Of a stretch of DNA of 64,000 bases, positions 1 to 13,589 are shown piece by piece (the first letter of the stretch is position 1; the number at the start of each line of letters is the position of its first letter). The stretch lies in NCBI RefSeq assembly GCF_036417845.1, contig NC_089978.1, positions 139,866,288 through 139,930,287 on the forward strand, in the 5' to 3' direction. Source of the DNA: Apteryx mantelli (Eukaryota; Chordata; Aves; Apterygiformes; Apterygidae). The notes under the pieces were generated by a model, which saw only the letters and a list, made by a program, of their open reading frames with translations, searched no databases and was not told the origin of the DNA. A program made the translations under genes and the position numbers.

Positions 1-92
1 GAAGAAGTCCGAGAGGGCCTCGCGGGGTTGGGCTGCCGCCGCACCACCTGGCTGGGGGCTGTCCTCCTCATGCCGGCTCATGCTCCCATCAC
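1..92 (-). CDS. Partial N-terminal coding exon, unrecognised protein
   Basis: On the minus strand an acceptor CTGTTCCCGCAG (104-93) precedes the exon. After a short out-of-frame ATG at 89 that stops at 78, an ATG at 81-79 opens a frame to the window edge: 27 codons beginning MSRHEEDSPQPGGAAAAQPR and ending in an ALSDFF-like stretch. The start is acidic, then low in complexity (Gly/Ala), typical of a cytosolic or nuclear vertebrate protein N-terminus. There is no signal peptide. I do not recognise the family from so few residues. Position behind a CpG island and a good splice pair supports a real gene; the ATG choice is inferred, and the leaky overlapping ATG at 89 could affect translation. 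Confidence 0.5.
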
Positions 93-299
93 CTGCGGGA
101 ACAGGGGCCGAGTCCAGAGACACGCTGCCCTCCGCTGCCCCCCTCCCAGCCACCGAGTGCCATCAGTGCACATCCACCCTCTCTCCTGCTGCCAACAGAT
201 GCCCTCTGCCAGGGCAGCGCCATCCCCCAGAGCCACCTCCAGCCCCCTGCACCCCTGCGGCTCTGCCATGACACTGCCCCAGTTACTCCCGGCCGGCAG

Positions 300-760
300 C
301 AAAGGCGGGGGGGGGGTACCCACAAGGAGGCCGGGCAGCGGGGCCCGGCCACCCCCCGGCCCCGGGGCGGCCCCCCGCGCTCCCCGCGCGCTCACCTGGT
401 CCGGCGGCAGCCTCCGCCCGCCCGCCCGCCGCGGGCCGGGCTACCGGCGGGCAGCGCGGGCCGCGGGCTGAGGCGGCGCCTCGCTGGCGGAGGCCGCCAC
501 CGCCCGCATCCCCGCACCGCCGGCGAGCACTTCCTGCCCCGCCGACCCGCCGCGGGAGGCGGCAGGCTCTATGGTTGTAACCCTTGCGGCCCCGGCCGGC
601 AGCTGCCGCGCCCGGCGCTGCGGGCCTCCACCCGCGCTGCGGCGTTTGCCCTGCACTGGGCCGTCACTGCCCAGCCGGGAACCCCGTCCTACCTCGCCCG
701 GCCTCGCCGCCGCTGCTCTGAGGCCTGCTGCCCCCCGTGCCACTGCCCCGCACGCCCACC
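300..760. promoter_or_regulatory. CpG-island promoter region
   Basis: This stretch is very rich in G and C with dense CG dinucleotides, unlike the AT-rich DNA to its right. It contains the first splice donor of the minus-strand gene that leaves the window on the left. There is no clear TATA box, which is usual for CpG-island promoters. The transcription start was not located. A divergent plus-strand transcript is possible, but no plus-strand exon with convincing coding content follows, so that remains speculation. Confidence 0.75.
396..560 (-). other. 5' non-coding first exon of minus-strand gene (upper end approximate)
   Basis: Read on the minus strand, the exon ends in ACCAG followed by GTGAGC, a strong donor (exon/intron border 396/395). 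It carries a short upstream reading frame of 22 codons, from an ATG at 509-507 to a TAG at 441-439, so the exon itself is probably untranslated and the main start lies in the next exon. The 5' limit at about 560 is an estimate from the CpG-rich block, not from a seen signal. An intron of about 300 bp (93-395) separates it from the coding exon. Confidence 0.55.
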
Positions 761-3700
761 CCCTTCCCCTCCTTCCTTGTGCCCCGTGGGGGACTCAGGG
801 AGACCGAAACGGGGCTGCAGCGGGCTTCCCCTCACGTGGCGTTACAAACGATGCAGCGGGGACAGTGAGGTTTCTGCCCTGTCCTAGGCTTTTTAATCGT
901 TTTATTTCATTCTTTCCTGCTCCCCCACCCTGGCTGCACTAGGGGTGCATTAGCGACTGGCAGGGTGGCCTGGACCAGGACAGGCGGGCTGCTGAGCGAG
1001 GCCAGGGGGAGCACGTGATGCGGCATGGAGTGGAGCAGGCCGCGCTCCCCCCGGCGTGGCTGTGGGGGTCTCCCCGCCTCCCTGGCACGTTCTGCTGCCC
1101 CAGCACCGCTCATCTGCTTGTGCAGGTGCAGCTCAATTAGCTGCAAATGCAGCATCTGTCCTCAGCTGGGCACTATGACGCAGTCAGAAACAAAGCTCCA
1201 AAGTTTCATGGGTTTCATTATTACCGCCACATTCCCCACACCCTTGGCCTTTTACACAGCTTTCTTACTGGTGGACACAGGTATCCATCATTTTACCTGA
1301 CGGCAACCTAAAAAGTGCTGGGGGAGAGGAGGGGACAAGGGATTGCAGGCAGCTGGAGCGGGGTCAGCCCCATGTGGAGATCCAAATGCAGAGGCCGAGG
1401 TGGTACATGATTGTCATCTTTCCCCAGGTCACCCTGTAGCCTCAGCTTCCCTTTCATAAATGAGGACTGATGGCTGCTTGGAATGGTGGAAAAGGTTGCA
1501 ATTTGCAGTTTTGCTGCCTAATAATCAGAGCACACGGGAAATGAGAAAAAAATCCAAAATAATAAAAGATAAGAAAGAAACCCAGATTTTCATGAGACTT
1601 TCATGCAGTTAAGTCACGTGATTTGGAAGTACAGAGCCAACCAAAAGCACACATCTGTTCTGGGCTCTGGATGCAAATGTTTGCAGAATGTGAACTGACA
1701 CCTGTCTGCATATGCTTAAACACCTAAATGAATATTTATGAAAAAAAAGATTATGAGTGTTGAAGAATTTGAGCAGGAGTTAAATGCTAGCATTTTCCAC
1801 TGTTACTCGAAGCTGAAGACAGAGGACCTGGTCTTGCAAAGAAGCAAAAGACCTGACCTTCTTGTGCTTCTGTGCCCTTAAACAAACCTGCCACAGTTTT
1901 TCCTTCCTACGTGATACGGGGGGAAATAGTTCTGTTGTCCCTTCCCTTCTTGGCAAATTGTTTTCAGTTCTATTCCCAGCCCCTTTTAAACAGCTCTGCC
2001 TAGTAATTGTTATGCAAACCTTATACCCAGATGTTGCTTCACTGAAGTAAGCGCCATTGACCAGAAGTCATTAGAAGAGAGAAATTAAGATGTGTAGATA
2101 AATAAGAAAATATATTCATAGGTGGGATGGAAAACAAGAGGAAGGATCAATGAAGTGTATAACTGCAGAATGCCCAGTATAGTCAGTGGGAGGAGAAGAA
2201 AGCTTTTGCTAAATTCATAGAGGCTGCGAGGGAGAGGAGCTTAAAATCTCAGAAAATAAATTTTAAGGAGCAAGTGGTAAATGGGAGCCATGTAGTAACT
2301 ATTGTATTCTGCCTGTTCCCCACAAGTTGGTGATCAGGTACTTGGGATGTCAATAATCACAGAGAGGGAAGATGAAACCTGTGATCAAACTGTCAGTAAG
2401 GCAGCTGTGGAGATACCACACAGAGGAAGATTACATGCATTTTTACATGCTAATGTAACATCAGCATTACAAAGAGTGGAGGCACAAAGGAGGTGGGTAT
2501 CAAAAAGGAAGATGACCTATGCAGGAATGTTTTTGTTGCTCAAAAGAAGTACTTCCATGTGTGTGGAGTGTCATGGCTGAAGGATATGGAAATGAAGCCC
2601 ATAGTTCAGTTGGTAAAGTAAAGCTGGGAAGAAGACCAGGGAATCGTTGTTAAAAGCTTTGAAACATAATACTCCTAAAGATGATCATCATCAGAATAAC
2701 AGCAATAAAAGGCTGGAGAGTGACAGCAGGATGGTTTGATGTGAATAATTTATAGTAGTTTAATTCATACCAAAATAATTTATAATAGGGATTTTAATCA
2801 TGGTTTAAGTCACCAAGTGAGCAAATTTGAATTAAGTAGGCAATGTTAATTCTATTTTGTAGGCATACTCCCCCCCCCCCCCCAAAAGGAAAGGTTGGTT
2901 CTCATTGTTTGGTGACAATTAAGAAATTTTTAACTAAGAGTAATCTTTACACAAAATCTGATATCCCTTCTTTGTTGGTGAGGAAAATACAGTACATATA
3001 TGCACAAGCAGTTATATAAGTTAACATGCATTTATTCAGATATGTACATTCTGAATTTCATTATTTTATAAAATGTTGCATTACACTTCTTATTTATCAA
3101 ATTATTCCTTTGTCTATTTTAGACTTGTCAAGATGTTTGTGGAACTGAAATTATTTAAAACACACAAAAAATAGAATTTTAAATTTGCCTTATTAGTGAA
3201 ATAAGCTGAATATATTTTAAAAATACCTTATGTGTAAAATTGAGGAATTGATTGAATAAAGCCTAAGAAATTGAGCTGGTAATTGTCATAGATCTCACAC
3301 CTAATGTTTATTTGGATTGGGAGAGGAAACTAAGCTTTCTGGCCTTAGTATTGTCTCAGTTTGTGGTTGATTTTCTTTAAGACTTTGGCAACATATATGC
3401 TGTGCTTCAATATATTTGTAATATAATTTAAACCAAATTATTTTTATAGGTTCCTGTCAATATCCTGGATTGACATCTTTTCATATTTAATCTAAATGGG
3501 TTTAATTTTTAAAAAGAAAAATGTATCACAATCAAATTTTTAAAAAGTGGTTTGCCTTAAAATACTTCCAGTTACAAAAACAGAACCATGGTCAACTACT
3601 TTTATTAAACAACTTGGCTGGCTGCCCTTGCTTTCACACTGTTCCTTCCCAGACTCTTTCTTCTAGCAACTTTCCTGCTCCTTCAAAATTCTACACAGAC

Positions 3701-6700
3701 TACTGTATCTTTTCTTTTAACGATTCATACTGTGTCATTTTACAAGTCTTTGGTGATTTGCTGTAGTTCTTAGTGTACAGTCCATCATGGGAATGTGGCC
3801 ATCAGTTACATTCTGCTGTGGCTCTCTGTGCCTCACAGACTTTGAAGAATATTGGTCTTCAAACCGGTCTCCCGTTTCTTATTTTTACTGCTGTCAACAG
3901 TGAGTTTCCTTCTGCCACCACCATTCTCGTGATTCTATCAGAATGTGCCCTGTTGGCTCCCTGTTGTCTTTTATATACCTTGTCTCCTGTGGGTCTTTTA
4001 AGTGAGATGAGGTGGTGGCTGAGGCTCTTTCCGTATCCTTTTTACTCTGGGATTGGCCCTATCCATACAGATATGTTAGCTAGTTGCTGCTACTGTTCTG
4101 CAATTATTTTCAGTTTTGTCCTGGATTTATAGACACCTCTTGCCCTGTGTTGCTCAGCTGAGACTACTGCGCTGGGTGTTTACTGATGCAGCTAATTTCA
4201 TGGTTAGATACAAATGTTGCTCAACTGTGCATAGTGTTTTCAGGTCCTTTGCCTTAGAAGGCACCCTAGGTGAGAAACCTCTATCCGCTTTGGGGTATTA
4301 TCCCTTAAATCTGCTGGGATTAGTGATTACTCCTCTTTAAACAGAACCACGTGCTGGACACATAATTTGCATCTCACATAGAGGAGCAGGAACACTTACT
4401 CCTTATCATAAGGTGGAATGAAAAAGGAATAATTTTATAGTCTGTATCATCCCATGCTATTTGAAGTGTGGAGTCTCCAACATGGTAATAATGTCACCAG
4501 CTAAAATCTTGATGATTGAGAGTCTTTCTTTTGCCTGGATTCAGTTTACACATATAGAGTTTAGCTGATACCTTTATGGGCAGATGTATCTGGTAGTCCT
4601 GTCTAAGAGCTATGGCAGTAATTGTTGGATGTGTAGATGTCTTATATAACTCAGGATACAGACATGTAACAGTCAATTTTTGAACTCACAGACAATAAAC
4701 CCTTGTAGGTAAATTTTCTTTGGTCAAAGCTCTTCTGTTTGCTTCACTTCACTCTGCTCCTGGAATACAGACCAGGAGCTTTCATGTGTGTGGAAGGTAA
4801 AAGTCAGTGGGAAAACTTTGATTTCTGCCATACTGCACAGCATGCCTGTGCTAGGAAGCTGGTAATCTCTCTCTGGTACTCTTATATCCATTTCCCTCTA
4901 CTATATTGCTAGAACATTTCCCAGTCTTACATGATTTATGTTCACACCATCCCTGGCAGAAAAGGAAATGTGTTTTTTTAAATTTGTCTGGCTGGGGAAC
5001 AGAGGCTAAGATCCAGCTGCATCAAGTCAACAAATGGCAGACACTTAATTTTCAGTGGCTCTGGCACTAAGCAGCTTATAGAGGGTACCACTGGCAGAGC
5101 AGGAAAGTGAACCTGGCACTCCTGAACCTGTAGGAAGCATCCCAAACCATTTATCTCCTCTGTGGATATAAATAGTGTTATTAGGGCATCAATTTGTGCC
5201 TTTTCTATATGCAGGACTGGTAGCATGTGTCAAAAGTGCTGTAGTCCTGGAGAGTGGGTGCCAGAGCACCAACCCTGACATTTGCCCATTAATAGGGGCT
5301 GCTAGATGCCTCAGTTGATTTCTTATCTATACTATGAATGGATCCTGATGTAGCTGTTTGAGCACTGATAGACGGTGCACTGATATGTCTGTGTGCAGGT
5401 GCATATATTAAAATATATTTGAATGTGATTACTGTACTGTGTGTTGGCACTTGGATTTATGGGCTTTTGTCTTCACTGGAGAACCTGGGACTGAATCTCA
5501 CTTTTCCTTTTTATTGAATAAATAGAGAGAAGGAATGGGTGGTGAAATTCATAATTTATGGTGTTCCTAAGCACCTGCTTACTGCAGAAGCTCCCACTTT
5601 CTCCTCTCTGTACTTTGTTCCTAGTTCTTCCAGAAGAAATTTATTATCTAGGAATGAACAAAGTTTGGGAAATGTTATCTGGAGAAACGGGCCTTCTTAG
5701 GACTTCAGACATGAAATGGGGATGCATCTGCTGGATTAATGCTAACAGCACAACCCTATTTTTGGTCACTGCGATGCGCTGGGATTTACCTGGGACTTCT
5801 CGTAGATCCCTCTGAAGTACCTGACTTAACACTTTCAATAAAGGGAAAATCTCATCAAGCTTTTCTGAATTTATCAAACGTTTTCAGAATCCAACTGACT
5901 TTTCAGATGGGACATTTCAGAATTGTCCCATCACTTCTTTGTCATCCTTCTGACAGTGCTTGCAAGACTGTGTGTGATGTCTGGCTGCATTCAGCTGAAA
6001 CGCTGTTTTGTAGATTGCCCAGAAGGTGGCAGATTTGGAAGATACTAAACCAGTCTTTTCAACCTGTTTCATGATAGAACTGGAATGTTTCCCACGTGGG
6101 TTAAAAATGCCCTCTTCTGAAACAGTTACTCCTTCACACATCTGAAGCAGCTTCTTTCTATATGAATTGGTAAATCTCTGCATTTCAGAGACATTTAGTC
6201 CTTAACACAAGTGCTATTTGTTGTTGACATTTGTTGCTAAATTTCTGCTAAATCAAAGTTGAATGACTAGATTCATTGAGGAAGGGTTTTCTGTTAGTTT
6301 GTGTACTTATTTAATTTAATGAAATGTTATTGATTTACAGAATGTGTGCCAAATTAAATCCTATATCTCTTGTAGCACACACAAGGTCCACAGAGTGGCT
6401 GTCCCAAAGTTTCTGGTGGGTAAGGCATTGCTCCTACAAGGAAGTATCTGTCCATTGGTGCTGGGAACTCTCCCTGATTCTTTTAACTGAGAAACTCCCA
6501 GCTGGCCACAAAATCTCTAGGCTTCACTCCGTGTTTCTTGAAGGCAGAACTTCCGTTGTTCTGTGTTTTCACCTACTTACTGTCTCCTGGACATGTCTTC
6601 TTCCTCCTGCTAATGTTTATTCAAGCCTGCAAGGTTCTAATATTCTTTATTTATGAGTACGTCCATAGATTTTGGTGAGGTACCAGCAGATTAAGTGCCA

Positions 6701-8229
6701 CAGGATATTTGGGGGGGCCAGAAGGGACAACTGACTTGACTCCTTGCTTAATACAAGCCAAAGGACTTCTTTGTATTAGTTCTTTCTTCAAATCCAATAG
6801 CTAATCTATTACTGCAGTGGTAATTGCCTGAGTAACAAATACTGGGTGAATACAACATCTTTTGTTTTATGCAGTGTTCCTCTGTTTATACTTCTGTGGA
6901 TTATGTTAGCCTTTTCACCACAGACAGGATCACCAAAGGTGCTTATGTTCTGTTGATATTCACCGTGATTTTAAAGTCTTTTCCTGAGGTTGTGCTTCCC
7001 ATGGTAGAATCTTAATATCCTGTAGGCATGGTTTGCAATCACCAAGAATCAAATCATTTGCATTTGAGAAATTCACTTCTTTATTCTTCCTTGCAAAACA
7101 AGAAAATCCTCAAAATCAGGGATCCTGCAAAACTCCAAAATGCATGTACAATATACTACCAAAACCAAAATGCATGGAGTAAATGGGGTGCATCATGCTT
7201 TAATTGTAATCTTAAATTCCTTTGCTGCTTTTCCAATTACTTGTACATTACAATTTTTCAAATGTTTTTAAGTAGTTATTCAATAGCTGTACTGTTTATA
7301 GCCATACTTTGTATAATTTCTTAGTTTCCTTGGGAATGTGGTGAGGCTTTTTTGTCCTGGATGATTTTGGAAACCTGAAATTTAAGCTGTATTCAAGTAT
7401 AAAAGGGCAAAAATATACAATAAATCATGCTAAATTTCATGGTATATGAGAGTAGTTCTCCATTTGAGGGCTAGTCTTAATGCTGCTGTAGACTGCAAGC
7501 TGTTTGTGGCAGAAAACGCCATTTTGTTTGTATTTGTACAATACCAAAAGCACAGTCAAGTCTCGGTCCTGTACAGGGTCACTGAGAAGCTATTATAGTA
7601 GAAATATTTCATAATAGTAGATCCCCACCTGCTGTTCCATTCATACATTACAGCTAAAATTAGACTGAACTGCTGAATTTTTAGGTGAAAAACAAATTAT
7701 TTTGGCCATAACTTGCTCTTCATTTTGGGAAAGAAATGACTGAACTCAAACTGATATATTTGTTTCTGCCAGGTGACTTGACAGAGGTACCAGTGAGTTA
7801 CTGAGCATCTGTTCATTCCAAATAGCTCTGCAGTGCTGATGAGATAGAAAAGCAACCATTCCGGCTTTTCATCAGAGAAGACAGTATAAGTTGCAACTCA
7901 GTTTTGTCTCTGCTTTATAATTTAGGTTCCATAAACAAAGGATAAATACATGGCTCTTTCCCTTGCAATTGCTCTAAGTGTTACGTGGGTTGAAACAGAA
8001 CCCATTACAGTCTGCAGATTCCAGGAGGGGAGTCTGTTGCGATTGCACCTGGTTGCATATTAAGGCTCTTAACATGACTCATGAAATGGGACTTTTGACT
8101 GCAGTGGCTGCACCTGGCACAGCTTGGCAATAGTTTTTTTGTTTTTTTTTTTAATCACAGTGATTTTTTTTTTAATTGCAGCTAAGTTTAAAATTTGTGT
8201 ATTTAGTTTAAAATAAAGCTTTCTGTTAT
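761..8229. other. Intergenic, no supported gene
   Basis: This is AT-rich single-copy-looking DNA with many short chance frames on both strands. None has domain similarity I recognise or paired splice sites giving a coherent protein. A run of 14 C lies at 2870-2883. No RNA gene or recognisable transposon was seen. Old, diverged repeats could be missed by eye. Confidence 0.5.
2870..2883. repeat. Poly-C tract, 14 bases
   Basis: There is an uninterrupted run of 14 C on the plus strand in AT-rich surroundings. It is likely length-variable. Confidence 0.9.
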
Positions 8230-8765
8230 TGTCACCAAAATCGGGAGAAAAACTCCTCAACACCAATGTAGCATTAAGAAGCAGGCATTCTCTTTATTAC
8301 GGCACCGGGTGCACGGGGGATAGCTCCACCCAACATGCACACCGTGTGTCGCATCATCTAAAGTTTATATTGCTCTATCATATACATATGCATTAAAGTT
8401 CCAGGAACGATTATACATATTCATTCTATTTCTTAGAACTAATTACTACATTTACATAATCATTATGCATGTGGTCTGAGTCTCTGGTGGTTTTCTGTGG
8501 GGGTCTCTGGTGGTCCCTAGTGGTGTCAGAAGAGGTGTCACTCAGCGTCTTGCCATGAACTTTGCTCTACTTTTCCATACATGGTCTCAACTTGGCCTGC
8601 TTCCTTGTTTGAGAAAAGCTGTCTTGGTCCTAATCTTGGCTCCAACTGCCTTCTGCTGGTTTATCTGTACTTTTTCAGGATGTATCATTCCCAGCTGCAC
8701 CTGTGTCCTTGGGTATGTTTGTCTGAGGCTCCTGTTGAGACTCCTTCTTGTCCGAGCTGGTAACA
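8230..8765 (-). mobile_element. Endogenous retrovirus LTR, copy A (minus orientation)
   Basis: A 536-bp LTR, read on the minus strand, starts TGTTACC and ends GGTGACA, giving the retroviral TG...CA ends. Near its end are a TATA-like AATATAAAC, an AATAAA polyadenylation signal followed by a short R/U5, and a terminal TTTTTCTCCCGATTTTGGTGACA-type U5 end. The whole element matches copy B at 21508-22043, in the opposite orientation, without a difference that I could find. A polypurine tract adjoins its 5' side (8766-8790), so this is a 3' LTR with a remnant of internal sequence, not a clean solo LTR. A 93-codon open frame occurs on the antisense strand of the LTR and has no recognised meaning. 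No gag, pol or env was seen nearby. Confidence 0.88.
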
Positions 8766-8813
8766 GTTCCCCCCATTTCCTCTCCCTTTAAGACTCTTTC
8801 TTGTCTGGGGCCT
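8766..8813 (-). mobile_element. ERV internal remnant with polypurine tract, copy A
   Basis: These 48 bp directly precede the LTR in element orientation. They contain the purine-rich tract AAAGGGAGAGGAAATGGGGG just before AAC and the LTR, the position of a plus-strand primer site. The segment matches 21460-21507 with two differences (T/C and T/C). Similarity to copy B stops abruptly at the AGGCCCC end. Confidence 0.75.
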
Positions 8814-8980
8814 CACTGGCCATCACTTATTTGCAGGCCACCCTTGGATCAGTTCTCCAACCGGTCAGTGATGATTTGTGCTTCCCAATGTCTGCTTTAT
8901 TTCTCCATGAACAGGTGTTCTCTAAGGCCCTTCAGAAAGAAAAAGAGAGGAACTTTAAGGGAAGAAAAGGCTGCTAGTTA

Positions 8981-9006
8981 GGAGGAAGGAAAGAAGGAAG
9001 GAAGGA
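8981..9006. repeat. Short GGAA-rich tract
   Basis: This is an imperfect run of GGAA/AAGG units just beyond the copy A internal remnant. It is a short purine microsatellite. Confidence 0.7.
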
Positions 9007-12000
9007 TCGATCTTCAGCAATATGTAGTCTTCCTCTGAAGACCCTGAGAGTAAGGTGAACTGGCTTTTCCTAGGTGAATTCCTTAATTCTTTCATTTAAA
9101 ATGAGAGGAGTAAGTGCTGTGGTTGGAGGGAGTATTATTTAACCCTTGTGGTTTTGCAAGCAAATATTATGATATTTTAATTTTTTACTTAATTTTTAGA
9201 GTTACGGGATTATGTTTGACTGTCAAATATAATTAAACAAGACAGTTTTCTAACAAGAGAGTTTATTTTTTTCTAAAAACTATTTTAACAAAACTGAAAT
9301 ACTTTGGGGGAATACATCAACTTTGAAAAACATTAAGGGTCCTTTGAAAAGGAATAGCCATGGAAAGCAAACACAATATTCTTTTATAAAGTGCACGTGG
9401 AGAATATTTTATTTCCACAGATGACTGGAAAAATCAGTAGCCCCCCTTGCTCACTGGGCTCTTGATTTGTGTCCCCATGGTATGGAAATGAAGCTCAGTG
9501 AAATCATTGACTGCCACTGTAGGAGAAGCAACGCTCCCCTCCTTGGTAGCGCTTAGAATGTGACATGAAAGGACAGCTGGGACGTGGATCCCTGTATCTT
9601 TGCAAAAAGGGAGCAGGAATTTCCAGCTGCTCTCCTTGCTTTCTTGGATTTGTACAGTTCGTGGGTGCTGCTGTGAAGATACCAATTCCGGCTCGCAGAG
9701 GTGTTCCTGGAGATGAAATGGGGGAGTCGAAATACAGTCTATTATTTAGACTATGAAAATGACCAGCTCTCTAGACTTGATCTTGTTCTGTGGAAAAGCT
9801 TGTGAGTGAAGCTCTCTATCAGAAACCCAGGAAGGGAAAGAAGGAGAGCCGCAGAGAGTCACTTTTCCTGCCCTTTTCTGCTCTTAGTCTGCAGCATGAC
9901 CTTTGCAGTATGTGCAAGTCTGAAAAACATCACCCATCCAGGAATATTTTAATGGAACTGTGTGCTGTTTAGAGAGGCATGACTAATTCAAAGAGCTTGC
10001 GGAAAGGGTGTGGAGCATAACACACACCAAAGGGTGATGCCTCCTAGCATGTCCATTACCTCACTCCTTGCTTGTGTCCGATGGCAAGGGAATATGAGGG
10101 AAGGGGAGAGGCAGATGGGAAGGAACATGGCCAGGAGAATTAGCAGGCAGTTAATTCATGAAGCTCCACAGACAGTACAAAAGGGTAACCACCACATTTG
10201 TCTTCTATTTCTGAGCTCAAGTTTTGGGGACCGTCTCTTTGTGAAAATAGCTGCTGCACGTTGTCTGCCTCTGAGTACAATTTGAGACAGGTCTTCCTCT
10301 TTGTCTTCCTTTCTTACCTTATAAAGCTATGCCACCACTAGGCATATGTGCTCATCATGAAAAGTTAACATTTCTGCTGGGACAACACTGACATGCCTCA
10401 AACAGGGATCCGAGCCTCATTTATGCTCTGTGCTGTTTGTGTAATGAGTAAAATAATCTTTATGCTGTACATGTAATGAGTGGAATAATCCTGCTCTCAG
10501 AGAGATTGCATGATAAGGATCAGATCAGACACATCAGGTGAACCAAATAAGTGAACATCATCAGAAAGAGTGCAAGGTTATCAAGTTATCAGGGAGCATC
10601 CAAGACAGACTCTGGAACAACTAAGTGCCCCCATTGTATTTTTAGGAGACAATAACAAAGAGTAAATTCAAGGGAAAGCTGAAGAGGAAGGAATCTCCAC
10701 ATTGCTACCAGCACCACCAGGAAGCAGCTAGGGAGCTCTGCCAGTCCTTGCTGAGAGCCAAAGGGCCTTCCCTGTGCTCACCCAGCCAGTGGGGGCAGCA
10801 GCAGGGGCTCACCCTGACCCTTTCCTCCAGTCTCAATACCTCATGGTTCTGCAACAGGCAGAGCTGCCTGCAAGCTGGGAAACACTCTGCAGGAACAGGG
10901 TAGATGCTTGCGTGGTTTTCTTGCTCTGGCTGCGCTGGAAATGCTGCATGCGCTAGCTGGTTGCAAAGGACCTTGTGGCAGAGGCTGGGGAGCTGCACAT
11001 GCAACTGGAACCCAGCATGTGCCTGCGGGATCAAGCCAAACCCCCACAGCCCAGTTTCCCATGAGATCCCCAGGCCACTGGCCTGTGGGGCTGCTGCAGG
11101 AGGGGTGGTGGTGTCGCTTCCCCAGTGCCAATTACCACCTGCCCTTGCCTCAGCACTTTCCCTAAAGAGAGCCTGTAGCAGGCTGGGGAGGAGCAGCCGC
11201 CCCAGTCCTGGGAGTGCTAGAGCTGAAAGTGAGGTTCAGCTGAAGGTATGGGCTGGGGTGGGAACAGACAAATTGATGTGGGGAGTTATTACATTCACTT
11301 TCTTACTTCAAAGCAGATTATGGTATAAGTTGAGATACTTTTCAGAGGCTTTCAGGTAGGAATGGACTGGTCATGAAGGGAAGGGGGGAAACTATTAACA
11401 GAGGGGGATGCAGTAAGAATTTGGAAGTAGCACAAGGTGTTGAAACTGGGAGAGAAGTGGGCTGCTATGCTGGGAGGTAGGAGCCTTTACTGCCCTTAGC
11501 AAGGGCTTATTTGTATTAAAGAAAGACTAAGTGTTGCCTTTTATTATTTCTGGTCTTTTGATTGAACTCTCCAGCCTGTAAGTCACTAAACTTAAGATCT
11601 TTCTACCAAATTCTCATCCCCCTATCTAAATGTTCAGTAGCATGTGTAGGTTTGCCCCTGTTAATACAGCCTATTGGTACTGGCAGAACACATTGCACCT
11701 GTACCTTCCTCCCTTCCCCCTGCTCTGCTCCCAGCTCTGTGGAAAAAGGTTGCACATGCCAGCTCTCCTCTCCTTTTCTAGATGGAACTAGCAATAGAGC
11801 CTATGTTTTCTCAACTCCAGGAGACTGCAAAAAGTGAGATTGCAGGAGGGTCCTGTACAGGTGAGAAGTAAACTCTGCTAGTTAAATCACAGAGGGAAAA
11901 GCTTAAGACTCCATCAGTGGTGCTGGGGTCTCTGCTTTCCTTCTCAGCTGTCTGCTCTGTCCTTGTTTGGAGGGATGTGTATTGCATGCTAGGCTGGCCT

Positions 12001-13560
12001 TTCTGTTTGCTGTGGGTCTATAGCAACTGTTTTAAAATAAGAAAATACGGTCTGTTTGGAATGAAAGAGAGCAGATGTACTTCTCTCCTCAGCCTTTTTC
12101 CACAGATAAAAAAAGGTGTGAGGTGCAGCACCACATGTGAAATATTTGACTCCCTGGCAGTACCTTTTGATGGCAGTGAAGGGTTGTTCTGGTTCCTGTT
12201 TCACTGTTAGAGCCCTGGGGTTACTGCATGAGCCACTGCGAGAGCTGGTTGGTTGCAGAGTGAGAGAATGACCTCTCCTGCTCCTACAATGGGCAGTCTT
12301 CGTCCTCCCTGAGGAGACTGCTGCCGCTTCTTAGTCTACTCACAGCTCTAATTCCTTGGTGTAAGAGATGAGCTCCCCCTTCCCAGTAATTTTTTCTTTT
12401 ATCGCTGTTATTTGGATCTTGGCAGTTGTGGCTATGCAAACAGAGATCACTCTGTCTCTTAAAAGGCACACTGCTTAAGGGGTTTGTTCCTTGGTGTAAT
12501 AGACACAAGACTGAAATTGTACTGCGGAGTTTTACCTTGGACACAGAAAGCCTGTTCTTTTCTAGCAGAGTAATAAAACTAATGTGTTAAATTGAAGTAT
12601 GTGTAGTCTGAGCAACTGAATATTTTAATGCTAAATGAGGCATGCTAATGCACTTCTAAGTCACTATCAGCAGTTGCTATCCTAAGATACTTGCAAAAGT
12701 CAAGCTAAGTGCACATTAGGTGATGTTAATAATTCTGTTAATGCTGAAGTGATGTAAATATAACAGTTATCAGAGAAAGATAACCAAAGCTTGTTATGGG
12801 GCACATGATCATATGTAGTCATTGTTGAAATAAATAAATGGCATTCTTTAGGAAAGAAAAAGCTATGACTGAGTGTTATTGTGAACTTCCCTGGGGTGCA
12901 GCTTATTTGGCTTGTCACTACAAGTAGGTGACATCCTAGATCTAGATATGAAAGAGATGTTAATTACCTAATTAATTATTACTATTTTTAGTTATAAAGA
13001 TTTAACTCGCTTCACTTCTGTGTGAATATACAGTATTCCTATAATAATTTTGACAGCTGTCTTTTGTGGTAAGTAGAATGAAGAATCTGACATGCTGGCC
13101 TGTCAGAAGTAGTTTAAAAATTTTAAGTAAATTTTATTTAACACAAGTAAAAAACAATCTAGATCTTCCTCTTGATTTTGCCCAGTGAGGGTTAAGGGGA
13201 CTTCTTGTTTTGTTCTCCCATCTCCCTCCAAGCATATAATATTAAAACTCTGTTTTAAAGCTAATTTGGAGGGTGAACAGCTTTTGGACTGAACCTGCAG
13301 GGACAGCTAAAACCTGATGTTTCTGTGATGGATAAGATGTTTTGGACTTCCTTTTCCTATCTTCATTTTGGCTGTTTTTCTTTCTTTGGCATTTTCTGAA
13401 GGTAGAGAAGTGGCAGTTTTTACCTTTGTCTTCTTTCCCTTTTCATTTTTTTTCCTTACCCTCTTATCTCAGTCTTCAAAATTTCCCTTCCTCTTTGGGA
13501 AAGAGAAATGTGGTGCAACTGGATTTTGGTTATTTTACAAAGAGAAGTTTATTCATCTTG
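9007..13560. other. Intergenic, no supported gene
   Basis: There are many short frames on both strands, including a pair over 10705-11359, but none shows a recognisable domain, and neighbouring GT/AG signals do not assemble into a protein. I looked here for a KRAB-type exon that would belong to the downstream zinc-finger exon and did not find one. Confidence 0.4.
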
Positions 13561-13589
13561 GGAAATGAGCCATGTCAGATTTGCTTCTT

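Noticed and set aside
8510..8791. 93-codon frame repeated identically at 21763-21482
   Set aside because: It lies antisense within the retroviral LTR copies; the identity reflects the LTR, not a conserved protein.
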